The notes beneath the pieces were generated by a model. The model was not told the DNA's origin and searched no databases. It worked only from the letters and a program-made list of their open reading frames with translations. Positions 25,331-33,902 of a stretch of 64,000 bases of DNA are shown one piece after another (the first letter of the stretch is position 1; each line of letters opens with the position of its first letter). The stretch lies in assembly GCF_005405085.1 (NCBI RefSeq), contig NZ_BJDJ01000013.1, positions 1 through 64,000 on the forward strand. Direction: 5' to 3'. The stretch comes from Lactiplantibacillus daowaiensis. Lineage in GTDB: Bacteria; Bacillota; Bacilli; Lactobacillales; Lactobacillaceae. Made by a program: the position numbers and the translations under genes.

Positions 25331-25963
25331 ATGAAAACACTCACACTATATTTGGTGGTTACGGGCGCAACTTATTTTGATCAGTTGGATCGGTTTCAAG
25401 GTTGGAGTGGCACGCCGTTGACCCCAGCAGGATTAGAAGCAAGTCAAGCGGTTGGTCAACAGCTGGCCGCCGTAAAATTTGATACGGCTTTTGCCAGTGA
25501 TACGAGTCGCGGCGCACAAACGGGCCGGGCGATTTTGGCTAACCAAGCGTCTACGACTGAATTACAATTAAAGCCAGCTTTACGGGGGCCATTCTTTGGT
25601 GGCTTTGAAGGCTTAGAACAATCGGCCGTTTGGTCGGGGTTTGCGACTAAGCTTGGTTATCCCACGGTCAAAGACTTTGAGGCGGACCAGACCCCAGCCG
25701 AACTGCAGAGTTTGTTACACGATCATGATATCGACGGGTTAGCTGAAAGCGGTGCTGAATTTTGGCAACGCTATACGGCTGGCTTAGCCCAAATTACAGC
25801 GACGACACCAGACCAAGGTAAAGCGTTAGTCGTTATTGATGCAACTGCACTGCGGGCGTTGATTTATGACTTAACCGGCGAACCCGCAACGCAACAACAA
25901 TTGGCTGCTAGTACGATTACAATCGTGGACCAAGTCGATGGTCAACGGACGTTGCGCGTTTAA
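25331..25963 (+). CDS. histidine-phosphatase-fold protein lacking catalytic histidines
   Basis: A 210-aa protein whose layout matches the phosphoglycerate-mutase-like phosphatases: a first strand, then L-D-R-F-Q-G-W-S-G-T-P-L-T-P-A-G, A-S-D-T-S-R-G-A-Q-T-G and a late strand ending in L-R-A-L. The phosphohistidine motif R-H-G is replaced by V-T-G (L-V-V-T-G-A-T), and the second histidine (usually S-H-G) is replaced by I-D-A-T. Arg of the S-R-G-A-Q-T segment is kept. It should therefore be inactive as a phosphatase and may bind a ligand or partner. The reading frame is intact, with AAGAAGG about 10 nt before the ATG. Confidence 0.85.
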   Translation: MKTLTLYLVVTGATYFDQLDRFQGWSGTPLTPAGLEASQAVGQQLAAVKFDTAFASDTSRGAQTGRAILANQASTTELQLKPALRGPFFGGFEGLEQSAVWSGFATKLGYPTVKDFEADQTPAELQSLLHDHDIDGLAESGAEFWQRYTAGLAQITATTPDQGKALVVIDATALRALIYDLTGEPATQQQLAASTITIVDQVDGQRTLRV

Positions 25964-26042
25964 TTCGCAAACACTTTACTTGGCAAGTTCGGGAAACTGG
26001 TGGACAATTAACTTCTAAAAGCAGGTTAAGGGGAGCGTACTT

Positions 26043-27158
26043 ATGAAGCGAATTGGTCGGTGGTTGTTAATGGGGAGTTTGTTGCTTGGATTAGTCTTGG
26101 GGGTGTCGACCGCCCAAGCCGCAACGGCGCCTAAAGTTAAAGGGTTAATCTTAGATAATGCCCGGCAATATTATTCAGTGGCGTCTATCAAGCAGTTTAT
26201 TGATGAAGTCCATGCTGGTGGTGGGACGTTTTTACAGTTACATCTAACGGATGATACCCGATTTGGGGTTGAAAGTGCCAAGCTGGGGCAAACGGTCAAG
26301 AAAGCCAAAAAGGTCGGAAACACGTACTATAACCGGCAAACAAAACTGGCATTTTTGAGTAAAAAGCAACTACGGTCGTTGATCGTTTATGGGCATCAGC
26401 GACAAGTTGAAGTGATTCCAGAGATTGATACCCCTGGTCACAGCACGGCCCTAATCAAGTTACTAAAGACGTCGAGTGCAGCGAACAAAAAGTTAGCCAA
26501 GCAGATTGCCGTCGAAAATGATGAATTGAATTTAAATAGTGCCAAGACCAAAACTTTTGTCAAATCATTATTAAGTGAATACGTCGGCTTACAATACGCA
26601 GGTAAGCATATTGCCATTGGCGGCGATGAGTATAGTTCATCAACGGCCGTTAGTCAGCCGAACACGGTGAGTTATACCAATTACTTAAATCGCTACCTAA
26701 TTCAAAAGGGGCGGAAGACCGCGATGTGGAATGATGGGTTATTAAAAGCGGATTTGCCAAAACTTGATCATAATATTTTAGTCATGTACTGGAGTTATGA
26801 TGGTCAAAATACGGATCCAACCATTATTGCGCAACATCGACAGATTCGAGCAACGTTGCCCGAGTTGAATACGGCGGGGTTCCAGACGATTAATGCCAAC
26901 AGTTACTATCTTTACGTGGTCACGCGTGCCAAGACGTTTACAGCAAACAATGTGGCTTTTTGGCAACAAGACTTGTTGAAGAATTGGACTAGCAATGTTT
27001 GGGATGTCACGAATCACCAAGATTTGGCAACCAGCGATCTAAATATTGGGTCGGCGATTTCCATTTGGGGTGATGGCCTGAAAAGTTATTCACAGGCTAG
27101 TGTGATCAAACGGACCCAACCATTTTTAAAAACTTATTTTAGTGCACAAGTGCAATAG
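26043..27158 (+). CDS. secreted GH20-family beta-N-acetylhexosaminidase-like protein
   Basis: A 371-aa protein with a signal peptide (cleavage after A-Q-A, about residue 27) and a GH20 TIM barrel. Diagnostic features are K-G-L-I-L-D-N-A-R at the first strand, E-I-D-T-P-G-H near 130 and the catalytic Asp-Glu pair D195-E196 in I-G-G-D-E-Y, followed by M-W-N-D-G and I-S-I-W-G-D. GH20 enzymes remove terminal beta-GlcNAc/GalNAc with substrate-assisted catalysis; extracellular action on glycans or wall fragments is expected. GGGGAG is positioned about 8 nt before the ATG. Confidence 0.9.
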   Translation: MKRIGRWLLMGSLLLGLVLGVSTAQAATAPKVKGLILDNARQYYSVASIKQFIDEVHAGGGTFLQLHLTDDTRFGVESAKLGQTVKKAKKVGNTYYNRQTKLAFLSKKQLRSLIVYGHQRQVEVIPEIDTPGHSTALIKLLKTSSAANKKLAKQIAVENDELNLNSAKTKTFVKSLLSEYVGLQYAGKHIAIGGDEYSSSTAVSQPNTVSYTNYLNRYLIQKGRKTAMWNDGLLKADLPKLDHNILVMYWSYDGQNTDPTIIAQHRQIRATLPELNTAGFQTINANSYYLYVVTRAKTFTANNVAFWQQDLLKNWTSNVWDVTNHQDLATSDLNIGSAISIWGDGLKSYSQASVIKRTQPFLKTYFSAQVQ

Positions 27159-27166
27159 CAGTGGAT

Positions 27167-27200
27167 AACTAGGCCGATGCTTCCAGCGGCCTAGTTTTTA
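27167..27200 (+). terminator. intrinsic terminator
   Basis: AACTAGGCCG pairs with CGGCCTAGTT, followed by T residues. Confidence 0.85.
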
Positions 27201-27272
27201 GTCGGTTGCACTGGCGTTAAAAAATGCGATAATAACAATATAGTTAAATTTATAATTAGGAGTTTTTTGAAT

Positions 27273-27578
27273 ATGCAAGTTAATGTTGTAACGAGTGTTG
27301 TTGCGGGCCAAGAAACGGTCGCAACTAAGGATATCCAAGCGTTTATCGATGCCATTAGTGAACAAGTCGGCGACGACTATACGTTTACGTTAGATGCCGA
27401 TTATGGGGCTAGCTTAGCTAACACCGATGATGCGGTTTACTTGGTTTATTTTGGGTCACAAGCCAACTTAACGGCGGCGCAAAAAGCGAAGATGATTATC
27501 TTTTATTCCGATGAAGATGTGCATAACTTGCAAATCGGTCGGTTTGTGGATATGTTGAAACAACTCAACAAGAAATAG
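27273..27578 (+). CDS. hypothetical 101-aa acidic cytosolic protein
   Basis: A 101-aa soluble, acidic protein with no membrane helix or signal. It starts M-Q-V-N-V-V-T-S-V-V-A-G-Q-E and has a central D-A-D-Y-G-A-S-L turn and a final helix R-F-V-D-M-L-K-Q-L. I do not recognise its family. ATG at 27273 follows TTAGGAG by 10 nt; a TTG two codons earlier is too close to that site. It opens a run of four small genes on the same strand (27.3-28.6 kb). Confidence 0.7.
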   Translation: MQVNVVTSVVAGQETVATKDIQAFIDAISEQVGDDYTFTLDADYGASLANTDDAVYLVYFGSQANLTAAQKAKMIIFYSDEDVHNLQIGRFVDMLKQLNKK

Positions 27579-27599
27579 TTATGAACAGGGGGTTAAGTG

Positions 27600-27857
27600 A
27601 TGACGTTATTAACCTTGGGGATAATTGCCATTATCCTATTTGTTTTAGAAGAATTTGTCTTTTCAGCTAGTCGCTACTTTTGGATCGGTGGGATTGCACC
27701 CGTGTTGTGGACCGTCTTCTTAGCGTATTTGGTGATTATGCATGCCGCTACTTTGACGGTGACCGATTATACGTTAGCGATTATTGCCGTTATCGTGCCA
27801 TATGTTTGTTGGGGCAATGGGTTTCAACGACGGGCAGCTAAACGGCAATCCCACTAG
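27600..27857 (+). CDS. small three-helix membrane protein
   Basis: An 85-aa hydrophobic protein with three predicted membrane helices (about residues 3-20, 28-49 and 56-76) and a basic tail (R-R-A-A-K-R-Q). The family is unknown to me. GGGGG 7 nt before the ATG at 27600 supports the start. The gene lies 21 nt after the preceding small gene and ahead of two further small membrane-protein genes, so an operon is likely. Confidence 0.7.
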   Translation: MTLLTLGIIAIILFVLEEFVFSASRYFWIGGIAPVLWTVFLAYLVIMHAATLTVTDYTLAIIAVIVPYVCWGNGFQRRAAKRQSH

Positions 27858-27868
27858 TTAGCATGACT

Positions 27869-27893
27869 TGTGGATAACTGGCGCTGTGGATAA
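27869..27893. promoter_or_regulatory. two perfect DnaA-box-like 9-mers
   Basis: TGTGGATAA, the complement of the DnaA box TTATCCACA, occurs at 27869-27877 and 27885-27893, 16 bp apart in the same orientation, in a 65-bp gap between two small genes. Confidence 0.5.
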
Positions 27894-27922
27894 GTCAGCT
27901 CATAATGAAAGGATGAATCAAC

Positions 27923-28396
27923 GTGTGGCAAGCAAAAAACTTAATTAGTAGCTGGTTTTTTGGCGCAATTGCGGTCTTTATCATTATGTTCGGGACAGCG
28001 CGCCAAGAAGTGAACCGAATCGTGCTCGAATTTAATCCATTAGTTATTTATAGTATTATTTGTGCCCTGATTTTATTTCCAATTGTGCATTACCGCTGGC
28101 ATCGGGTCTTTAAAGTGTGGCATACGAAGGCGAAAGAGACTCCTAGTGCACTACGACCGGATGATGATCAAATCATTCAAGATTCTGGTCGGCCATGGTC
28201 AGTAGCGGCTAAGCGTACCAAGCCGAAACCAACGCCAACCGTCTTGACACCACAAGTTGAACAAAAAGACAGTATGATGGATGATGTGATTAATTTCTTT
28301 AAAAACATTGTTGTGTCACTGTTCTTAGTGGCGTTTAGCCCATTGATTTGTTTATACTTTTGGTGGCACGACCGAAACGCGGGTGATCAAGATTAA
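27923..28396 (+). CDS. membrane protein of unknown function
   Basis: A 157-aa protein with two N-terminal hydrophobic segments (about residues 11-25 and 41-55), a polar basic middle of roughly 65 residues (containing K-R-T-K-P-K-P-T-P-T) and a third C-terminal helix near 129-148. No family recognised. GTG start with AAAGGA about 9 nt upstream. Its end overlaps the next gene by 14 nt, so the two are probably co-translated. Two DnaA-box-like sites lie just upstream. Confidence 0.68.
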   Translation: MWQAKNLISSWFFGAIAVFIIMFGTARQEVNRIVLEFNPLVIYSIICALILFPIVHYRWHRVFKVWHTKAKETPSALRPDDDQIIQDSGRPWSVAAKRTKPKPTPTVLTPQVEQKDSMMDDVINFFKNIVVSLFLVAFSPLICLYFWWHDRNAGDQD

Positions 28397-28583
28397 GCAG
28401 CAACGGCAAGTCAGTGCGATTTTAGTGCCTGTCCTGATTGTGATTGCGGTGATGTTGATGGCATTGTTTCGTGGGAATCAAGCTGGGCAATTTGTGATTT
28501 TAGTTGTGGCTTTAATTCTAGTTGACCAAGCGCGGCCAGGGCGGTTGATCAATCACTGGTTAGTAAAGAAATTAAAAAAATAA
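28383..28583 (+). CDS. 66-aa two-helix membrane protein
   Basis: A short protein with two hydrophobic helices (about residues 10-28 and 34-48) between basic ends (K-I-K-Q-Q-R and K-K-L-K-K). The GTG start lies inside the end of the upstream gene, with no strong ribosome-binding site, consistent with translational coupling. Family unknown. A pair of overlapping DnaA-box-like sites and a terminator follow directly. Confidence 0.62.
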   Translation: MIKIKQQRQVSAILVPVLIVIAVMLMALFRGNQAGQFVILVVALILVDQARPGRLINHWLVKKLKK

Positions 28584-28584
28584 G

Positions 28585-28601
28585 TTATCCACTGTGGATA
28601 A
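28585..28601. promoter_or_regulatory. overlapping DnaA-box-like pair
   Basis: TTATCCACT (8 of 9) and TGTGGATAA (9 of 9) are arranged head to head, sharing one base, just after the last small membrane-protein gene. Confidence 0.45.
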
Positions 28602-28602
28602 A

Positions 28603-28647
28603 AAATAGCTCGTTTCAAAGTTGATTTGACTTTGAAACGGGCTATTT
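28603..28647. terminator. long hairpin terminator
   Basis: Arms AAATAGCTCGTTTCAAAG and CTTTGAAACGGGCTATTT close the small-gene cluster; one G-T mismatch. Confidence 0.75.
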
Positions 28648-28649
28648 GA

Positions 28650-28853
28650 TTATACAATCGTAATCGTGAGGTGTTTTCCTAACGCATGAGCGATTTTGCT
28701 AAGGGTTATGATACTGGTGTTATCGCCGCGTTCAATACGTGCAATGATTGAATATCATTTTAAGCGGTCTTTTCGAGGTAACGTGTTGATAAAATCTAAA
28801 AATTCATTATGTCCGTTGGGACGTGTGTAGGTTTCAAAAACAGGCTTTTCCAA
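28650..28853 (-). pseudogene. decayed HigBA-type toxin-antitoxin locus
   Basis: On the minus strand, codons at 28853-28755 give the start of a Gp49/HigB toxin (E-K-P-V-F-E-T-Y-T-R-P-N-G followed by N-E-F-L-D-F-I-N-T-L-P) that stops after 32 residues. Directly downstream, in another frame (28751-28650), is the end of an antitoxin helix-turn-helix protein: I-A-R-I-E-R-G-D-N-T-S-I-I-T-L-S-K-I-A-H-A-L-G-K. The toxin's second half and the antitoxin's first half are missing, as if removed by one deletion of about 500 bp. Toxin-first order matches HigBA. Neither part can be functional. Confidence 0.75.
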
Positions 28854-28864
28854 ACAATAGCTCG

Positions 28865-28893
28865 AAAAAAATGCCTACCATTAAATGGTAGAC
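28865..28893 (-). terminator. intrinsic terminator of lepB
   Basis: On the minus strand CTACCATT and AATGGTAG form a stem followed by seven T. Confidence 0.85.
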
Positions 28894-28902
28894 ATCCTGT
28901 AA

Positions 28903-29520
28903 CTATGGTTGATAACTGTTGATATATTGATGCCGGTTTTGCCAAGGCCAAGCTTTGACGACCCCAATCATCTTGCTCTTTGGTACGAAGCCCCAGTAAC
29001 GCCCATCGTTTGAGACGCTACGGTGGTCACCTAAGACAAAGTAATACCCCTTAGGGACTTTGTTGTTCGTTGGTTTGACCTTCCAACCTTGGTCATGGGC
29101 CAAGCTGGTCAAGGTCCAACCAGTGACTTTACTATGACTGTTAGCCATGTAAGACCCCGTGGTTTGTTGGAACGTATTCTTCAAATAAGTTTGCTTGATG
29201 AGTTTACCGTTGACGTATAACTTACCGGAATTGGTGTATTTAACGGTGTCCCCAGGCATCCCAATGACCCGCTTAACGTAGACCGCATCTTTAGACGTTT
29301 GATCAGGATCGACGCCAAAGGCATTGAAGACGACCACGGAACCTGCTTTAGGCTTGCTAGTTTTGAACGCAACGACGCGTTCGTTGTTTTGCAAGTTTGG
29401 TTGCATCGACGTCCCGTCGACCCGGACCATTGTAAACCAGAATTGACGAATAAGCAGCGCCAACCCTAACCCAATCACGATTGGTAAGACCCAACTCATG
29501 ATATTTTTAAATGTTTTCAC
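28903..29520 (-). CDS. lepB: signal peptidase I
   Basis: A 205-aa type I signal peptidase: one N-terminal membrane helix (about residues 9-28), then box B with the catalytic Ser38 in G-T-S-M-Q-P, box D with the catalytic Lys83 in V-K-R-V-I-G-M-P-G-D, and box E G-D-H-R-S-V-S-N-D-G-R. It cleaves signal peptides from exported proteins at the outer membrane face. Start set at GTG 29520, 9 nt after GGGAG; the longer frame would add an unsupported N-terminus. It probably serves secreted proteins in general, several of which are encoded in this window. Confidence 0.95.
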   Translation of the reverse strand: MKTFKNIMSWVLPIVIGLGLALLIRQFWFTMVRVDGTSMQPNLQNNERVVAFKTSKPKAGSVVVFNAFGVDPDQTSKDAVYVKRVIGMPGDTVKYTNSGKLYVNGKLIKQTYLKNTFQQTTGSYMANSHSKVTGWTLTSLAHDQGWKVKPTNNKVPKGYYFVLGDHRSVSNDGRYWGFVPKSKMIGVVKAWPWQNRHQYINSYQP

Positions 29521-29753
29521 TTTAATTGACTCCCTTAATCTGTGTGTATAAACCTTATTATATACGAATGAACGCAATTGTAGGAGTTAAATCACCTAAA
29601 AATTACTGGTTTTACCGGATACTTAAAGAAAACCATTGTGTTTACTGGAACGGTCCAATTTTTAAATTAAGCTTAAAAGTGCTTGAAATCGCTACCACAG
29701 TGTGGTTAACTGTATCAGTGATGATTTTTTAAGTGAGTCGGAGGAACCAATTT

Positions 29754-30374
29754 ATGAAAACCGAAAAAGAACGGATGTTAGCGGGCGATTTGTACATTGC
29801 TAATGACCGCCAATTGGCACAAGAAATGCGCCATGGTCGTCGGTTAACGCGTATCTTTAACCAAACGACGGAAATCGATAATGATTTTCGTTCTGAAATT
29901 TTAAAACAACTCTTTAAACAAGTGGGGCCGAACCATTATATTGAACCCCCATTCCATATTGATTATGGGACGAATACGACGATTGGGAAGAACTTTTATG
30001 CCAATTATGATGCGATCTTTGTGGATTGCGCTGAAATCAAGATTGGTGATAATGTCTTCATGGGTCCTCGCGTTGGCTTGTATACCGCCGGCCATCCGAT
30101 CGATGCCGTCATTCGCAGTGAACAACTCGAATATGCAAAGCCGATTACTATCGGAAATGACGTCTGGCTTGGCGGTAATGTGGTCGTCAATCCAGGAGTC
30201 ACGATTGGAAACAATGTTGTCATTGGTTCTGGCTCAGTCGTGACTAAGGATATTCCTGATAATGTGGTGGCAGTTGGCAATCCATGTCATGTACTACGGC
30301 CAATTACTGAAGCAGACCATATCTTGTGGCAACGACAAAAAGAAGCTTACTTTGCCGATCAAGGTGAAGCTTAA
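29754..30374 (+). CDS. sugar O-acetyltransferase
   Basis: A 206-aa hexapeptide-repeat acetyltransferase, paralogous to the gene at 24.1 kb. It has the maltose-acetyltransferase cap (M-L-A-G-D-L-Y-I-A), the beta-helix with I-G-N-D-V-W-L-G-G-N-V and I-G-N-N-V-V-I-G-S-G-S-V-V, and the catalytic His in Y-T-A-G-H-P-I-D. GGAGG is 8 nt before ATG 29754; upstream in-frame codons are not supported. A short dyad ACCAC-N3-GTGGT lies about 60 bp upstream. Single gene with its own terminator. Confidence 0.92.
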   Translation: MKTEKERMLAGDLYIANDRQLAQEMRHGRRLTRIFNQTTEIDNDFRSEILKQLFKQVGPNHYIEPPFHIDYGTNTTIGKNFYANYDAIFVDCAEIKIGDNVFMGPRVGLYTAGHPIDAVIRSEQLEYAKPITIGNDVWLGGNVVVNPGVTIGNNVVIGSGSVVTKDIPDNVVAVGNPCHVLRPITEADHILWQRQKEAYFADQGEA

Positions 30375-30380
30375 GCAATG

Positions 30381-30417
30381 AATGGTTAGTCAATTTTTAT
30401 TGGCTGACCATTTTTTT
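30381..30417 (+). terminator. intrinsic terminator
   Basis: AATGGTTAGTCAAT pairs with ATTGGCTGACCATT, then seven T. Confidence 0.87.
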
Positions 30418-30514
30418 AATTCAAAAATTAAATCGGTTTCATTAACACGTGCTTTTTAGCCGCATTAACTGCTAAACTAAGGTTATTAGGGAATTCGAAT
30501 CGGAGGGGTTTAGG

Positions 30515-31216
30515 ATGGCATACATTGAGGTCATTAAGGAAACACGGGAGTTTCAAAACGGTAGTCAAACAACGGTGGCTAATCGCGCCTTATCATTTGA
30601 GGTTGCCCAAGGTGCGGTCGTGACGATTCTAGGGCCGAGTGGGGCTGGTAAATCAACGTTACTGAATATTTTAGGTGGTATGGATTCACCAACGAGTGGT
30701 CAAATCTTAATTGATGGGCATGATATTGCCCAATATTCGGCGAAACAGTTGACGACGTATCGGCGTCAAGATGTCGGTTTTGTGTTTCAGTTTTATAACT
30801 TAGTGCCGAATTTAACAGCGCGCGAAAATGTTGAATTAGCGTCTCAAATTACCCAAGATGCTCGCGATGTGGATGAAACGTTGCAATTAGTCGGTCTAAC
30901 CGACCGAGCGGCGAATTTTCCCGCGCAACTTTCCGGTGGTGAACAGCAACGGGTTGCCATTGCACGGGCAGTTGCCAAGAATCCTAAATTATTATTATGT
31001 GATGAACCGACTGGCGCATTGGACTATCGGACTGGCAAGCAAGTCTTACAAGTGATTCAAGATGCGGCCAAGCAGACCCAAACGACAGTCATCATTGTGA
31101 CCCATAACAGTGCGATTGCGAAAATGGGTGATCAAGTCATTCGCATCAATGACGCGCAAGTGCAGTCAGTCGAATACAATGATCACCCGACGCCGTTAGC
31201 CGAGATTGAATGGTAG
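30515..31216 (+). CDS. ABC transporter ATP-binding protein (MacB/LolD type)
   Basis: A 233-aa ATPase with Walker [10 protein letters not shown] near residue 43, signature L-S-G-G-E-Q-Q-R, Walker [13 protein letters not shown] and H-loop V-T-H-N-S. The C-D-E-P-T-G-A-L-D form and the [12 protein letters not shown]-loop are characteristic of ATPases that work with FtsX/MacB-type permeases. The next gene encodes such a permease 8 nt downstream, so the two form one transporter. CGGAGGGG precedes the ATG. Confidence 0.93.
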   Translation: MAYIEVIKETREFQNGSQTTVANRALSFEVAQGAVVTILGPSGAGKSTLLNILGGMDSPTSGQILIDGHDIAQYSAKQLTTYRRQDVGFVFQFYNLVPNLTARENVELASQITQDARDVDETLQLVGLTDRAANFPAQLSGGEQQRVAIARAVAKNPKLLLCDEPTGALDYRTGKQVLQVIQDAAKQTQTTVIIVTHNSAIAKMGDQVIRINDAQVQSVEYNDHPTPLAEIEW

Positions 31217-31224
31217 GTGGCACG

Positions 31225-33801
31225 ATGACAAAAGCATATTTTAAAGCAATCATGCGTGAGATATGGCGTTCTAAGGCGCGATTTTTTTCAATCTTATTGA
31301 TCATCTTTTTAGGCGTGGCTTTTTACACCGGGATTCGGGCGACGGGGCCAGATATGTTACAGGCAGCCGATGCCTATTTCGCCAAACAAAAGTTAGCGAC
31401 CAATAGTGTGCAATCAACGCTGGGGTTGACTAAAAGTGATACGGCGGTTTTAAAGCGGCATCGTTCCCAAGTCACTTATCAAGCGGTCAAGTATTTAGAT
31501 GTCAATCAGTTGAACAATAATCGGGTGGTGCGTGTCGCAGAATTACCGTCCAAGCAACAATTGAATCAGCTGCGTGTCGTCAAAGGGCGCTTACCCCAAA
31601 AAGCCGATGAGATTGTCTTGGACATGCAAGCCCAACGCTTGCAACCGAGTTTGAAGCTTGGCTCGACTTATCGCATTGTTAGTTCGAAAAGTTTAAATCA
31701 AAAGTTTCACCGGCGCACGTTTAAGGTCGTGGGTTTTGTCAATTCACCACGATATGTGGAGAATGTCAGCCGTGGGGTGACAACGGTTGGTAAAGGGACA
31801 CTGGATTATCTGGCGTATGTCCGACCCAAAACGCTGACCTTGAAGGTGGCCACTCGACTAGACGTCCGGTTTAAAAATTTAGCCCATGTGACACCGTATT
31901 CGGCGAAGTATAAGCGGTTGAATAAACAGAATACGGCACAACTGAAACACTGGTTAAAGCCCCAAGCTAAAAGACGCCAACAAAGCTTGCAGCGTCAGGC
32001 TCGAGCACAGTTACAGCCATTAAGCCAACAAGTGACGGCCCTAAAGGCGCAAGTACCGGCGACAACGCCTGCTTTAGTGAAGCTGGAAGCCCAATTAAAG
32101 GCGGCGACCGTTAAAGTTAATGCGATTCAGAAGCCAACTTATTTGTATACGGATCGTTCAGATAACCCGGGTTATACCGAATATCATGAAAATACCCAAC
32201 GCGTTGTGGCGTTATCCACGGTCTTTCCACTATTCTTTATTGCGATTGCGGCCTTGATTTGTTTAACCACGATGACGCGGATGGTCGAAGAATTACGGTT
32301 GCAAATGGGGACGCTCAAAGCGCTAGGGTATTCGAACACGGCTGTTGGTAGTGAGTTTATGATTTATGGTGGTTTAGCGGCTTTGATTGGGACCGGGTTA
32401 GGTGTTCTATTCGGCGTCAATTTCTTCCCCCAATTCATCGCCCAAGCCTATGGCAGTATGTATAATTTACCGGCAATCAGTGTCCAATATTTGTGGACGG
32501 ATATTTTAGTCGCGTTGGTCATTGCACTAGTCTGCACATTAGGCACGGCATTGGTCGTGTTACGGGTGGATTTGCGTAGTTTGCCAACCCAATTACTCCA
32601 ACCGAAAGCCCCCAAGGCCGGTCAAACGCTGTTACTAGAGCGTTGGCAGCACTTATGGCGGCGATTGAGTTTTAATCATAAGATCACCTTACGCAATTTG
32701 TTCCGTTACAAACAACGGCTGTTGATGACGGTGCTCGGAATCGCCGGTTGTATGGCGATGATGATTACCGGATTTGGGTTGAAGGATTCAATTGGTGATA
32801 TTAGTAGTAAGCAATTCAATGAACTATGGCACTATGATGCAATCGTCACGCGGAGTGGCAATGAAACTAAGGCTGAGCAACGCACCATCAGCCAACCGAA
32901 GCTTTATCGACGTAGTCTCAGTTTGAAATCTAGCCAAGTCACTGTGAAAAAAGTTGGCGTGGCGGAACAAACCGTTACCTTGGGCGTGCCACAAAACCCA
33001 AAACGCTTAACCAAATTTGTGGTCTTGCGTCACCGGCAAACCCATGCCGCGTATCACTTAACAACGACTGGGGCGATTATCGATGAGAAGTTGGCTAAGT
33101 TATACGATGTGAAAGTTGGCGATATGCTGCCTATCAAGGTTACTGGGCAAACGACGAAACACGTTAAGGTCGCGGCGATTGCTGAAAATTATGTGAACCA
33201 CTTTATTTATATGAGTCCAGCGTACTACCAGCAAGTCTTTGGCAAGCAGCCGATTTATAATGCCAACTTGGTGCAATTTACGAAAACGAATGAAAAACAA
33301 GAAAATGCCTATGCCAATACGTTGCTCAAACAAACCGGTATTTTGAATGTGACCTTGATGAGTACGGAAAAAAAGACTAACTTTAAGATGTTCGATAGTA
33401 TGAATCTAGTCGTGCTGATTTTCGTGATTTCAGCCGGTGCCTTAGCGTTAGTGGTGCTCTATAACTTAACGAATATCAATGTGTCGGAACGAATTCGTGA
33501 GTTATCGACGATTAAAGTGCTTGGTTTTTATGATGGTGAGGTCACGATGTATATCTTCCGTGAAAACTTGATTTTGACCGGTTTGGGTATTATCTTAGGG
33601 TGTTTCTTAGGCAAGTGGCTACATGCCTATATCTTACAAACCGCGGAGACCAATGCATTGATGTTTTCACCAGGTATTCATCTGATGAGTTATGTCTATT
33701 CGGCCTTGCTAACGGTGGCATTTAGTTTAATCGTGATGGCGATGATGCACTGGAAACTGAAACGGGTCAACATGCTGGATGCGTTAAAGTCAGTTGACTA
33801 A
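31225..33801 (+). CDS. FtsX-like ABC permease
   Basis: An 858-aa permease with an N-terminal membrane helix, an extracellular domain containing a Gln/Ala/Lys-rich coiled-coil stretch (about residues 245-305), three membrane helices around 330-460 with the FtsX motif M-G-T-L-K-A-L-G-Y, then a second half with the same layout ending in S-T-I-K-V-L-G-F and three helices. This duplicated architecture is that of putative exporters or mechanotransmitters working with MacB-type ATPases, encoded here directly upstream. ATG 31225 follows TAGGTGG; an ATG overlapping the ATPase stop lacks a site. The substrate is not evident. Confidence 0.9.
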   Translation: MTKAYFKAIMREIWRSKARFFSILLIIFLGVAFYTGIRATGPDMLQAADAYFAKQKLATNSVQSTLGLTKSDTAVLKRHRSQVTYQAVKYLDVNQLNNNRVVRVAELPSKQQLNQLRVVKGRLPQKADEIVLDMQAQRLQPSLKLGSTYRIVSSKSLNQKFHRRTFKVVGFVNSPRYVENVSRGVTTVGKGTLDYLAYVRPKTLTLKVATRLDVRFKNLAHVTPYSAKYKRLNKQNTAQLKHWLKPQAKRRQQSLQRQARAQLQPLSQQVTALKAQVPATTPALVKLEAQLKAATVKVNAIQKPTYLYTDRSDNPGYTEYHENTQRVVALSTVFPLFFIAIAALICLTTMTRMVEELRLQMGTLKALGYSNTAVGSEFMIYGGLAALIGTGLGVLFGVNFFPQFIAQAYGSMYNLPAISVQYLWTDILVALVIALVCTLGTALVVLRVDLRSLPTQLLQPKAPKAGQTLLLERWQHLWRRLSFNHKITLRNLFRYKQRLLMTVLGIAGCMAMMITGFGLKDSIGDISSKQFNELWHYDAIVTRSGNETKAEQRTISQPKLYRRSLSLKSSQVTVKKVGVAEQTVTLGVPQNPKRLTKFVVLRHRQTHAAYHLTTTGAIIDEKLAKLYDVKVGDMLPIKVTGQTTKHVKVAAIAENYVNHFIYMSPAYYQQVFGKQPIYNANLVQFTKTNEKQENAYANTLLKQTGILNVTLMSTEKKTNFKMFDSMNLVVLIFVISAGALALVVLYNLTNINVSERIRELSTIKVLGFYDGEVTMYIFRENLILTGLGIILGCFLGKWLHAYILQTAETNALMFSPGIHLMSYVYSALLTVAFSLIVMAMMHWKLKRVNMLDALKSVD

Positions 33802-33902
33802 AGCGTGTGAACTTGCACTTCGTGACTAAAAGTGCTGTAATCAAATTAGAAATAAATTGTGCTAGTCAGTTTAGCACGAGTGAAATCGATGGGGTGGAAA
33901 AA

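Noticed and set aside
27869-28601. Replication origin oriC
   Set aside because: DnaA boxes are present but dnaA, dnaN and an A/T-rich unwinding array are not; the claim is limited to a box cluster.
29526-29732. 68-codon plus-strand frame upstream of the second sugar acetyltransferase
   Set aside because: No ribosome-binding site, composition unlike protein, and it occupies the divergent promoter region.
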